Of a stretch of 64,000 nucleotides of DNA, positions 39,131 through 46,069 are shown piece after piece (within the stretch, counting starts at the first letter, position 1; each line of letters begins with the position of its first letter). The stretch is from Vagococcus salmoninarum. Lineage in GTDB: Bacteria > Bacillota > Bacilli > Lactobacillales > Vagococcaceae. Made by a program: the position numbers and the translations under genes. The stretch lies in NCBI RefSeq assembly GCF_003987495.1, contig NZ_NGJU01000001.1, forward strand, positions 1 through 64,000. Direction: 5' to 3'. The notes beneath the pieces are model-generated. The model made no database searches and was not told the DNA's origin. It saw nothing but the letters and a program-made list of their open reading frames with translations.

Positions 39131-40610
39131 AGAAGTAGAAGAAAAACGGTTAACAGATGAAGCAGAATTAAAATCAAAAGAAGCAGCTGTACCGGACGAA
39201 ACGGCAGCAGAGAGTGATCCCGAAAAAAAGGGGAAGATGATTAATGGGTATGCGTTGAAGTTTGACACACCTAGTAAAGATTTAGGAGGGTTTCAAGAGG
39301 TTATCACAAAAGATGCCTTAAAAGACACTGATTTATCTGATGTGGTTTTATTAGTGGGGCATGATTATTCTAAACCACTAGCTAGAGTCAAGAACGGTAC
39401 ATTGAAGCTAGAAGTAGATGAAACAGGCTTGAAATTTGAAGCGACACTTCCTAATACAAGTTATGCCAATGATGTGTATGAAAATATCAAAGCAGGTAAT
39501 ACTGATTCTATGAGTTTTGGTTTTAAAGTAGGTGAAGATGGGGATGAATTTGAAAAACGTGATGGTGAAGTTATCAGAAAAGTTAATTCAATTCAATCCT
39601 TATGGGAGTGTTCCATTGTGACCGTCCCAGCCTATGATGACACCAATGTAAAAGTAGACACTCGGTCATATGATCAGTTCTTAACAAAAAATACAGATAA
39701 AAAGAAAGAGGAAATTATTATGAAAAAAACATTAATTGACACAGAAAAAACAGAATTAAGAAGCTTTGAGGACTATATCCGTTCACACGGTGAAGTAAGA
39801 GACGGCTTAACTACCATTAATACGGACGTGGTTATTCCAAAAGATGTAACCGGTGAAGTCTTTGACCTAAAACGTGCCACAACGAACTTAGCCCAATTCG
39901 TGACAGTGAAACAAGTCTCAAATGGTGAAGGGAAGTACCCAGTAGCAACTAATCAACAAGCCATCTTAGCTACTAAAGCAGAACTAGCAGAAATTGCAGA
40001 CATTGACGCTGATATGTTTACGCAAGTTGATTACAAAGTTGAAACACGAGCAGGCAAGATTGCCTTATCCAATGAAGTGGTAGAAGACGCCGTAGTTGAT
40101 ATTGTGGCAGAAGTGAAAGCTCAACTCACTCAGTTAGTCGATAATACTGACAACAAGCATATCATTGACTTGCTTAAAACATTCAAAAAAGTACCCGCAG
40201 CAAGTTTAGATGATTTAAAGAAAGTTTACAATGTGGAACTTGATCCAGCGTTAAATAAAATGATTATGACAAACCAAACAGGCTTTAATCACTTGGACAC
40301 ACTAAAAGATAGTGACGGACGTTATATCTTACAGCCTGATGTCACATCACCAAGTGGCTACTCATTGTTTGGGTCGCCTATGTTAGTTGTAAGTGATAAG
40401 CAACTAGCTAACAATGGTAAAGCTTTCCCAATGATTATGGGTGACTTAAAACAAGCGGTATTCGTGGCCAGACGTAACCAAGTAACAACTCAATGGGAGA
40501 AATTTGATTACTACTCTCAAGGTCTAGCGGTCATTGTCCGTAATGACTACAAGAAAATAGATGGAGAAGCGGCACGTTATATTGAATTTACCCCAGCAGT
40601 AGGCGAATAA
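39123..40610 (+). CDS. Fused prohead protease and major capsid protein (HK97 type)
   Basis: The 495-residue fusion has residues 1-195 as a prohead protease (U35 type) with the expected triad: His in LLVGHDYSKPLARV, Ser in TDSMSFGFKV, Glu in LWECSIVTVPAYDD. From about residue 200 it is an HK97-fold major capsid protein (ending in GLAVIVRNDYKKIDGEAARYIEF). At the joint, codon 200 is an ATG (39721) with AAAGAGG ten bases before it, so a separate capsid protein of 296 residues is probably made as well. The protease would otherwise free the capsid by self-cleavage after the charged KKKEE linker. This is the structural core of the satellite's own head. Confidence 0.88.
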   Translation: MSKEVEEKRLTDEAELKSKEAAVPDETAAESDPEKKGKMINGYALKFDTPSKDLGGFQEVITKDALKDTDLSDVVLLVGHDYSKPLARVKNGTLKLEVDETGLKFEATLPNTSYANDVYENIKAGNTDSMSFGFKVGEDGDEFEKRDGEVIRKVNSIQSLWECSIVTVPAYDDTNVKVDTRSYDQFLTKNTDKKKEEIIMKKTLIDTEKTELRSFEDYIRSHGEVRDGLTTINTDVVIPKDVTGEVFDLKRATTNLAQFVTVKQVSNGEGKYPVATNQQAILATKAELAEIADIDADMFTQVDYKVETRAGKIALSNEVVEDAVVDIVAEVKAQLTQLVDNTDNKHIIDLLKTFKKVPAASLDDLKKVYNVELDPALNKMIMTNQTGFNHLDTLKDSDGRYILQPDVTSPSGYSLFGSPMLVVSDKQLANNGKAFPMIMGDLKQAVFVARRNQVTTQWEKFDYYSQGLAVIVRNDYKKIDGEAARYIEFTPAVGE

Positions 40611-40650
40611 AAAAATAAGGTGTGTACTTAGCGGTACGCACCTTTATTTG
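40611..40650 (+). terminator. Hairpin terminator after the capsid gene
   Basis: AAATAAGGTGTGTACT pairs with GGTACGCACCTTTATTT across a five-base loop. It lies inside the head gene cluster, so it may lower connector expression relative to capsid. Confidence 0.6.
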
Positions 40651-40695
40651 ATTATCTATATGTGGCGATGTCGCCGCATTTGAAAGGAGATTAAT

Positions 40696-40980
40696 ATGTT
40701 AGAATTACAAGATATTAAAAACAGTTTAAGAATTGATCACACGATGGACGATAAAATGATTGAAGGTTTAATCATGACGGCTAAAGAATATGTTATTAGC
40801 GCCATTGATTCGAGCGATAAAGAAGGCGTTATAGAGGGCTACGAGCAATTCGAGTGGTCTGTCAGTTTATTAGTCCAACATTGGTATTTGAACCGTCAAG
40901 AAGCCAGTAGTGAACGATTACCAGTCACTGTACAAGCTATGATTCAACAAATGCGAGGTGCTTATTATGGCACTCATTAA
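40696..40980 (+). CDS. Head-tail connector protein (gp6/DUF3168-type adaptor)
   Basis: The 94-residue protein resembles HK97 gp6-like connectors: DIKNSLRIDHTMDDKMIEGLIMTAKEYV and a C-terminal SLLVQHWYLNRQ. It would form a ring under the portal. It overlaps the next gene by 14 bases. Ribosome binding site GAAAGGAGA. Confidence 0.82.
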   Translation: MLELQDIKNSLRIDHTMDDKMIEGLIMTAKEYVISAIDSSDKEGVIEGYEQFEWSVSLLVQHWYLNRQEASSERLPVTVQAMIQQMRGAYYGTH

Positions 40981-41299
40981 TAACGTTAGTGAGCTTAATG
41001 AAAGGATTGATATATTAGAAATAAAACCAAGTGGTGGTTTCGAGCCGGGCGAAGATGAGCCAATAATTTTACATTCATGTTGGGCAATGATTAAAACAAG
41101 TATGATAAAGGATATATATGTAAATAATGGAACGGCATACGAGGGAACGACTACATTTGTAATCAGAAGTGGTCAACCTATTATTATAACAAATAAATTA
41201 AAAATAAGATGGAAGCAACAAGACTATAATATTGTGACGTATAACCCAGATACAAGCAGAAAAGAATTTGATGTGATTATCGGGAAGGAATATAAATAG
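40967..41299 (+). CDS. Head closure / head-tail adaptor protein
   Basis: The 110-residue beta-rich protein has the pattern of phage head-tail adaptors (start LINNVSELNERIDILE, end YNIVTYNPDTSRKEFDVIIGKE). I start at the ATG at 40967 after GAGGTG. It completes the DNA-filled head and gives the site where a tail joins. No tail gene follows, so a helper phage must supply tails. Confidence 0.78.
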   Translation: MALINNVSELNERIDILEIKPSGGFEPGEDEPIILHSCWAMIKTSMIKDIYVNNGTAYEGTTTFVIRSGQPIIITNKLKIRWKQQDYNIVTYNPDTSRKEFDVIIGKEYK

Positions 41300-41302
41300 G
41301 AA

Positions 41303-41332
41303 AGACACACTCTTAACAGGGTGTGTTTTTTT
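41303..41332 (+). terminator. Terminator at the end of the head module
   Basis: ACACACT / GGTGTGT stem followed by seven T residues. Its 3' half lies within the promoter of the next gene. Confidence 0.75.
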
Positions 41333-41341
41333 GTGTATAAT
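41313..41341 (+). promoter_or_regulatory. Promoter of the satellite accessory gene
   Basis: TTAACA (41313-41318) and a perfect TATAAT (41336-41341) are 17 bases apart, immediately before the ribosome binding site AAGGAG and GTG start of the next gene. This gives the gene its own transcription, free of the phage switch. Confidence 0.6.
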
Positions 41342-41360
41342 TATTTTAAGGAGTGATCAA

Positions 41361-41984
41361 GTGAAAAACAGAAAAGAAATAAGATATCAAGAGTTTCTGG
41401 GTGGGATGATAGGTGGAATTATAATTATATTGGTGTTCGGGGTAAGGTATACCTTAGAAGGCTCATTAGTAGAATGGTTGAGTGCTATTGGCACTCTAGG
41501 AGCAGTTATTATATCACTTTGGTTAGCAAGGGATAATAAAAATTATTCTAATATAACTGGAGATTGTTTTGAATCAGTAATAGCATACGGTGATTATGAT
41601 GACTATCAAAAATTTATTAGTATAGAAGATTTTGAGAAAGCGGAGAAATTACTTTTTGAGGGGAAAATATTATTTTATAATCCTTCTGATTTTCCAAAAA
41701 CAATATATAATTTAAAAATGAGGTATGAATTTATAAATCAAAATAATGAAAGCTTAGATACTATGAATGAGTTACGTGATGATAAACGAAATGTAATAGA
41801 CTACATTAGCTTATCGCCAAGGGAGACAAAAGTATTACAGGTTAAGCAAGTTTTAAATAAACAAGATGTTCAAAATGAGTTTCATTACTACTTTTTTAAT
41901 GCTAGGAAAATATATATTGAGGGGCAAAATGAAATGAAAGAAGCAGTCTATATTAATGTTTTTATTAATAATGCCCCCAGCTAA
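41361..41984 (+). CDS. Membrane-anchored accessory (moron-like) protein of the satellite
   Basis: The 207-residue protein has two N-terminal hydrophobic segments (FLGGMIGGIIIILVFG and WLSAIGTLGAVIISLWLA) and a 150-residue soluble part that I cannot assign (IEDFEKAEKLLFEGKILFYNPSDFP). I start at the GTG at 41361, seven bases after AAGGAG. It has its own promoter after the head-module terminator and sits beside the right att. That is the slot where satellites carry cargo such as phage-defence or host-benefit genes. Function unknown. Confidence 0.6.
   Translation: MKNRKEIRYQEFLGGMIGGIIIILVFGVRYTLEGSLVEWLSAIGTLGAVIISLWLARDNKNYSNITGDCFESVIAYGDYDDYQKFISIEDFEKAEKLLFEGKILFYNPSDFPKTIYNLKMRYEFINQNNESLDTMNELRDDKRNVIDYISLSPRETKVLQVKQVLNKQDVQNEFHYYFFNARKIYIEGQNEMKEAVYINVFINNAPS
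41973..41983. repeat. TAGCTGGGGGC repeat, copy 3 (inverted)
   Basis: GCCCCCAGCTA is the reverse complement of the copies at 29386 and 30850. It lies 15 bp from the right att core and overlaps the accessory gene's stop codon. Confidence 0.4.
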
Positions 41985-41998
41985 AAAGCTATCTATAT

Positions 41999-42011
41999 GC
42001 TATCTATTTGT
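41999..42011. repeat. attR candidate of the phage satellite
   Basis: GCTATCTATTTGT is an exact copy of 28202-28214. It is preceded, as at the left end, by another AAAAAGCTATCT. Confidence 0.7.
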
Positions 42012-42187
42012 AAAAACAGATACTAATAGATGAAATTTATATATTGTAAATGTCACTATGAAGCTCTATTTAGCAGTATTTACGATTACTTAAAAGTGTT
42101 TTCCTTAGATGGAAGGCAGTGTTGGCTAAAGCCTTTTTTAGCACTAGAAACGTTGATTTATCAATGTTTCTAGTGCTTCTTTTTTTC
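42012..42187 (+). terminator. Intergenic sequence between the two mobile elements, ending in a strong terminator
   Basis: The 42012-42139 part has no gene and is probably original chromosome or scar sequence between the elements. At 42140-42177 a 12-bp perfect stem (AGCACTAGAAAC and complement) with a further TTGAT/ATCAA pair is followed by CTTCTTTTTTT. Confidence 0.7.
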
Positions 42188-42195
42188 GTAAAAGC

Positions 42196-42220
42196 AAACT
42201 AACTACAAAACTAACTACAA
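42196..42220. repeat. Tandem AAACTAACTACA repeat at the ICE end, candidate att region
   Basis: AAACTAACTACAA occurs twice, sharing one base, just downstream of the ICE integrase stop. The position is where tyrosine integrases of this type act. The partner att at the other end of the ICE is outside the window. Confidence 0.45.
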
Positions 42221-42226
42221 CAGCGA

Positions 42227-43417
42227 TTAAAATAAATATTTCTCTTTTTCAATGAATTGTGCGAATTGATCTGCACTGCGTTCTTCACGTTCAGGATAGA
42301 AGTAGTTATAGACCTGACGAGTCATTTTAGAATCTTTATGACCAACTCGGTACATAATATCCTCTAAGTTCATATCAGCCATTGCGCAAAGAGAGACATG
42401 TGTTTTTCTAAATTCATGAAGTGTAATTCGTTTTAAGTTGTACTTAGTCGCTATGACATCATACCAGTCATTTGGCTGACCGGGGCGACAAAAAAGATTA
42501 TCTTTATTAGGGAAGACTAGCTGATGCTTATTCGTTGCTCTAATTCCCAAAACCTTAAACTCAAACTGCTGTCTAGTTCGCCATTCCTGTAACATAGCCA
42601 TCGTTTCTAAATCAATTGAAATATTCCTTTTACCGGCATTTGTTTTGGCGCTTTGACTGGCTACTTTAGTTTTTTTAGATTTTGGATCGTACTCAACTTC
42701 TGCCAATGTTTTACTGATTGTTAATTTGTTGTTATCAAAATTAATATCGTTCCATTCTAAGGCAAGTATTTCAGATTTTCTTGCACCAGTGTAGGCTAAA
42801 ATACGAAAATAGGTTTCGATTTTCATATTGCCATGTTTTTTACAAGACTCCAAGAAAATAGCTAATTCTTTTGGTGTATAAACAGTCATTGTTTCTGTAG
42901 CGACTAAATGTTCATCAATTTCTTGACGTTTGATTGGTTCAGTTTTACGCATGGGATTTTCAAGAATCAATTCCTGTTGAACACCATATTGTAAAATTTG
43001 AGCAACAGCCCTGCGGAAATAATAAGCTTGCTTATAACCATCTCTTATCCAGCGACGATTGACTTGAGTACAAAATCGGACTGAAATGTCTTTAAGCATT
43101 TTATTTCCGAAGTATTCAAGTGCATGATCTTCAATCGCTCTTCTTGTTATCATGATAGTAGATGGTTTTACTTTTAAACGATATTGTTCAATAAATTCTT
43201 CATAAAGCTCTTTAAACGTAATATTACCATTCATCTTTAACTTATTTTTATCAAAATCAAGTTGTAACTGTCGATAAGTTTGCTGGGCTTCTTTTTTTGT
43301 TTGGAAACCACTTCTAGTAGTGCGTACTTCTTCACCAAATTCCGTTTTTCCAAGGTAACATTGGAATTTCCAAAGCTTTTGATTATACTTAGTGTATTGT
43401 TTAAAAGATACTGACAT
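42227..43417 (-). CDS. int: Tyrosine integrase of the ICE
   Basis: The 396-residue phage-type tyrosine recombinase has an N-terminal arm-binding domain (KLWKFQCYLGKTEFGEEVRT), a core-binding domain (ITFKELYEEFIEQY) and the catalytic Arg in YTGARKSEILAL. Further catalytic elements are HEFRKTH, the His in RVGHKDSKMTR and the Tyr in VYNYFYPE. It is clearly related in layout to the satellite integrase at 28215 and unlike Tn916 Int. It should act at a site next to its 3' end. Confidence 0.92.
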   Translation of the reverse strand: MSVSFKQYTKYNQKLWKFQCYLGKTEFGEEVRTTRSGFQTKKEAQQTYRQLQLDFDKNKLKMNGNITFKELYEEFIEQYRLKVKPSTIMITRRAIEDHALEYFGNKMLKDISVRFCTQVNRRWIRDGYKQAYYFRRAVAQILQYGVQQELILENPMRKTEPIKRQEIDEHLVATETMTVYTPKELAIFLESCKKHGNMKIETYFRILAYTGARKSEILALEWNDINFDNNKLTISKTLAEVEYDPKSKKTKVASQSAKTNAGKRNISIDLETMAMLQEWRTRQQFEFKVLGIRATNKHQLVFPNKDNLFCRPGQPNDWYDVIATKYNLKRITLHEFRKTHVSLCAMADMNLEDIMYRVGHKDSKMTRQVYNYFYPEREERSADQFAQFIEKEKYLF

Positions 43418-43496
43418 ATAAAATCTTCCTTCCTAATTCATTATTTGGATTAGGATATTTTGTTGTTTGTAAGATTTTAATATTCGTTTTTATTCC

Positions 43497-43703
43497 CTAT
43501 TTATGTTCAGCGCTTTTTAATTGATTTAAAACGTTCTTTAAGTCTTCTAGGTCATATAAATGTTGTCTCCCGATAATAACCGCTTCTAAACCGTTTAGAT
43601 GAAGCATTTTTAACGTGTCGAAACCAATATGCAGCTCTTTCATTAAGGTTTGTTGGTTCACATATCTACCAAGAATCAAAGGTACTTTATCAGGAGTATT
43701 CAT
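43497..43703 (-). CDS. xis: Excisionase-like small DNA-binding protein
   Basis: The 68-residue protein lies just upstream of int on the same strand, with an excisionase-type winged HTH (YVNQQTLMKELHIGFDTLKMLHLNG) and a C-terminal RQHLYDLEDLKNVL. I start at MNTPDKVPL (43703), seven bases after GAAAGGAA; a 12-residue longer frame lacks a good site. It likely steers the integrase to excision. Confidence 0.75.
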   Translation of the reverse strand: MNTPDKVPLILGRYVNQQTLMKELHIGFDTLKMLHLNGLEAVIIGRQHLYDLEDLKNVLNQLKSAEHK

Positions 43704-43739
43704 AGGCAATTTCCTTTCTGAGACTAATAGAATATTCAA

Positions 43740-44324
43740 AATTAATCAATAAAATTTTATTCAACCTTTCTTTCAGATATAGTATATGTTTCAAGGGATG
43801 CGAGCTAGAAGCAAATACTGTATATTGATTATAAGACTTCCAGCTCCCATTTCCTAGAAAAATATTGATGAGTTAAAATCTTACTTCTTACAAATATCGT
43901 TTTGATTTTATAAATTGGATAAATAGAAATATGTGTTTAAGCTTCAATATCTTAAATAGTTATCTGTAAATTTGTCTCTTTTCTTCTATCAAATTATCTT
44001 TTGTCAAAAGATATCATAGGAGTTTCACCTCTCCCCAGTTTATGGCGAGCTTTACAGAAGTATCATTATATTCTTTGCATGTCGTGGCAGTAGGTGACAA
44101 GTCTACTTTGCTTGAAAAAAATCGCTCGCAATAAAATACACGGTCATGGCGCTTTTCAAGCGTTGCTCAATACAAAGAAAACGTATTTGATAGAAGATTA
44201 TTCAATTATCAAAGAACAATGTTTCTATAAGTAAATTGGAAAAAGAAGAAATAAAAGCAACATAATTCTGATTTTTTTCAAAAAAGATAGAAAAGAGACA
44301 GGCAAAGTAGCCTGTCTCTCTAAT
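43740..44324. other. 585-bp intergenic region in the ICE with a gene remnant
   Basis: No intact gene is present. At 44042-44234 on the plus strand two overlapping short frames (starting MASFTEVSLYSLHVVAVGD and ending GHGAFQALLNTKKTYLIED) read like pieces of one protein broken by a frameshift; I cannot name it. The terminator of the ICE regulatory operon lies at the right end. Confidence 0.4.
44275..44319 (-). terminator. Terminator of the ICE regulatory genes
   Basis: AGAGACAGGC and GCCTGTCTCT form a 10-bp stem, followed on the minus strand by a T-rich stretch. It lies just after the HTH_16 gene. Confidence 0.75.
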
Positions 44325-44525
44325 TTAACCAAGGTATTTTTCTGGATCAAAATTGCGGACTATTTTTATAAAAGTTTCAGTTAAGTTTTGAAAGCAATCT
44401 TCATCCAAATAGCCTTGTCTGGATGCTTCTTTAATTAGCAAGGGCTTGAAATCTTTAAGTAACAATTCCATAGCTTGTTCATCCCCTTTTTTGGCTTGTT
44501 CAATTAGTGGTAAGAAATTTTTCAT
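44325..44525 (-). CDS. HTH_16 protein, Tn916 Orf8-like
   Basis: The 66-residue protein (LIEQAKKGDEQAMELLLKDFKPLLIKEASR) has the N-terminal sigma-region-2-like helix pattern of the HTH_16 family found in Tn916-type elements. In Tn916, Orf7 and Orf8 form a positive control pair that drives transfer genes when the cargo promoter is active. Here it follows its partner by 65 bp on the same strand. Confidence 0.75.
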   Translation of the reverse strand: MKNFLPLIEQAKKGDEQAMELLLKDFKPLLIKEASRQGYLDEDCFQNLTETFIKIVRNFDPEKYLG

Positions 44526-44590
44526 TATATCCCCCCTTCCTTAATGTTAGGTGAAAGAAGGAAGGGGGAGCACGATTGTTACACCATTGA

Positions 44591-44995
44591 TTATCTTTTT
44601 AAAAATACCTCAAGTTTTTTTAATAATCTTTTTCTGAATATAGAGACTCCTTGACGGCTGATATCAAAAATTCGGGCAATTTCACTATCTGTTTTACATT
44701 GAATATATTTTTCATAAAGTAGTTTTTTTTCTTTGAAGTTTAGTTGTTCAATAGCCCTAGATAGCGCTTCGTTCTCAGCGAAATTTTCTAGATTCATAAT
44801 TTCAGATTCTGAGATAAAATCAAGAGATAAATAAGATTCGGATATACTGCTTCTCATAATATCTTCTAATGAATCAGTTGGAAAGTAGGTATGAGAATAT
44901 TTTTGTTTCTTTTTTAGGCAAGCACTGGCAGAATTTTTAATAGATTGCTGTACATAACTAACAAATAAATAGTTAACTTCAACTTCTGATTTCAT
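44591..44995 (-). CDS. Sigma-70 region 4-like regulator, Tn916 Orf7-like
   Basis: The 134-residue protein has a C-terminal sigma region 4 (LNFKEKKLLYEKYIQCKTDSEIARIFDISRQGVSIFRKRLLKKL). Its place upstream of the Orf8-like gene copies Tn916, where this pair works as a split sigma-like activator of excision and transfer. Ribosome binding sequence GGATGATTC is weak. Confidence 0.75.
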   Translation of the reverse strand: MKSEVEVNYLFVSYVQQSIKNSASACLKKKQKYSHTYFPTDSLEDIMRSSISESYLSLDFISESEIMNLENFAENEALSRAIEQLNFKEKKLLYEKYIQCKTDSEIARIFDISRQGVSIFRKRLLKKLEVFLKR

Positions 44996-45012
44996 GATTG
45001 AATCATCCTTTA

Positions 45013-45471
45013 CTAATTATTTAATTTATACTGCCAGTAACCTCGAGTCACTTTCTCGACGTTTATAGAAGAATCTGAATTCATTCTTGGTAAAATATTG
45101 TTCGTCAAATTTGAGTAGTTGATAGATAGTTGAAAATCATTAATCAATTTTTCATATATTTGTTTATTACTTAGTGGCACACCATGACTTTTAAGAAGAT
45201 GAGAAATTTGTAATGCTATTTTTGAGTAAGGAAGGTAGGATTTTCCTTCTTTTTTTGCTAATAAGTACTTAGCGTTCTCAATATCTTCTTTTTTAATATG
45301 ATTTTGTCTCATTGTCGAATATTCATTATTTTCGTGAACATTCGTGTTAGTTTGACTAAGCTCATTTAATCGCTCTTTTAAGTCAAAATATTGTTCAGTT
45401 AGTTGTCGTCTTTCAGTCATAATTGCTTGCATAAGATGGTAAATGACTTTTTTTTCTTCTGAAATATTCAT
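45013..45471 (-). CDS. Hypothetical ICE protein, 152 residues
   Basis: The N-terminal half is a coiled-coil-like helix (ISEEKKVIYHLMQAIMTERRQLTEQYFDLKERLNELSQ). The C-terminal half has a winged-helix feel (KSHGVPLSNKQIYEKLINDF .. TRGYWQYKL). I start at the ATG at 45471 after AAAGGAG. It is the first gene of the ICE regulatory group and lies opposite the ars promoter, so it may be a regulator. No family is recognised. Confidence 0.6.
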   Translation of the reverse strand: MNISEEKKVIYHLMQAIMTERRQLTEQYFDLKERLNELSQTNTNVHENNEYSTMRQNHIKKEDIENAKYLLAKKEGKSYLPYSKIALQISHLLKSHGVPLSNKQIYEKLINDFQLSINYSNLTNNILPRMNSDSSINVEKVTRGYWQYKLNN

Positions 45472-45544
45472 GTTTTCTCCTTTCAAATTAGGTATTCAAC
45501 AATAAATTGAAATACCTAATGGAAAAAGCAACAAATATTATATA

Positions 45545-45593
45545 TTGACAACACATAGATTCTCATCTATATTATACATAGATGTCCGTCTAT
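45545..45593 (+). promoter_or_regulatory. ars promoter 1 with ArsR-type operators
   Basis: TTGACA (45545-45550), 17 bases, TATATT (45568-45573). ATAGAT-N4-ATCTAT (45555-45570) covers the spacer and ATAGATG-TC-CGTCTAT (45578-45593, one mismatch) lies at the start point. The design is the same as the ars promoters at 47837 and 48633. Confidence 0.7.
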
Positions 45594-45667
45594 ATGAAAG
45601 GGTGAGGCGTATTGAAATGAAAAGACTTAGTTGATATCAAAAAAGTATAAAAATAAACAGTAGTCTT

Positions 45668-45693
45668 AAGGGAGACAATCTCCTTATTTTTTT
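45668..45693 (+). terminator. Terminator between ars promoter 1 and arsD1
   Basis: A GGAGA-CAA-TCTCC stem is followed by TTATTTTTTT. It lies between the promoter and the first ars gene, after a stub frame of five codons (45617-45634), as if a gene had been deleted or an attenuator formed. Confidence 0.6.
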
Positions 45694-45699
45694 GAGCAT

Positions 45700-45721
45700 C
45701 ACATAGATGTGCATCTATGTG
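45700..45721. promoter_or_regulatory. ArsR-type operator before arsD1
   Basis: CACATAGATG-TG-CATCTATGTG is a perfect palindrome with 10-bp arms, the best match among the ATAGATG-N2-CATCTAT sites in this cluster. It is 17 bp before the arsD1 start. Confidence 0.7.
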
Positions 45722-45738
45722 GTTGAGGAAGGGATAAA

Positions 45739-46050
45739 ATGAAATCATTAGTTTTATTTGAGTCAGAGATGTGTTGTGGTATCAAGATGACAGGAGCAGA
45801 AGTAAATAAAAATCTATTATATTTGAGCCCAACATTACAGAAAATTCAACGAGAAACAAATTACGAAGTGGAGCGTCATAGCTTAACAATTGAACCAAAT
45901 GTATTTTTGGAAAATGAGGAAGTCAAATCATTAATAGATAAAAATGGCATTAGTGTCTTACCGATAACCATTGTGGATGGAGAGGTAAAAAAGTTTGGTG
46001 CCTATCCCTCATTAAAAGAATTTGAAAATTTTACAGGTGTAAATGAATAA
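45739..46050 (+). CDS. arsD: Arsenical metallochaperone ArsD, copy 1 (lacks Cys18)
   Basis: The 103-residue ArsD has a thioredoxin-like fold. ArsD carries As(III) to ArsA. The Cys12-Cys13 pair is present in SEMCCGIKMTG, but the third ligand, Cys18 in classical ArsD, is a Thr, and the C-terminal Cys pairs are missing too. Known studies place As(III) on Cys12, Cys13 and Cys18, so this copy may bind more weakly or have another role. It is followed by arsA1. Confidence 0.88.
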   Translation: MKSLVLFESEMCCGIKMTGAEVNKNLLYLSPTLQKIQRETNYEVERHSLTIEPNVFLENEEVKSLIDKNGISVLPITIVDGEVKKFGAYPSLKEFENFTGVNE

Positions 46051-46069
46051 AAATTTAGGAGGAAATATC

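Larger units (their letters stand above)
28202..42011. mobile_element. Capsid-forming phage-inducible chromosomal island (cf-PICI), 13.8 kb
   Basis: The element is bounded by a 13-bp direct repeat and has PICI architecture. Integrase and repressor run leftwards; a Cro-like gene, an excisionase-like gene, primase-polymerase and helicase run rightwards to an iteron-rich origin. A head-only packaging module follows: HNH, TerS, TerL, DUF1056, portal, protease-capsid fusion and two connectors. There are no tail, baseplate, lysin or holin genes. This is the plan described for cf-PICIs, satellites that make their own small heads and take tails from a helper phage. A deleted prophage is the alternative, but intact ends and orderly modules argue against it. 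Confidence 0.8.

Noticed and set aside
28202-42011. A decayed prophage instead of a satellite
   Set aside because: All modules present are intact and ordered, both ends carry the same core, and the missing parts (tail, lysis) are exactly those that cf-PICIs lack. I keep it only as the alternative.
42012-42187. tmRNA or tRNA 3' end as ICE target
   Set aside because: The sequence next to the integrase shows a terminator but no CCA-type RNA gene end.
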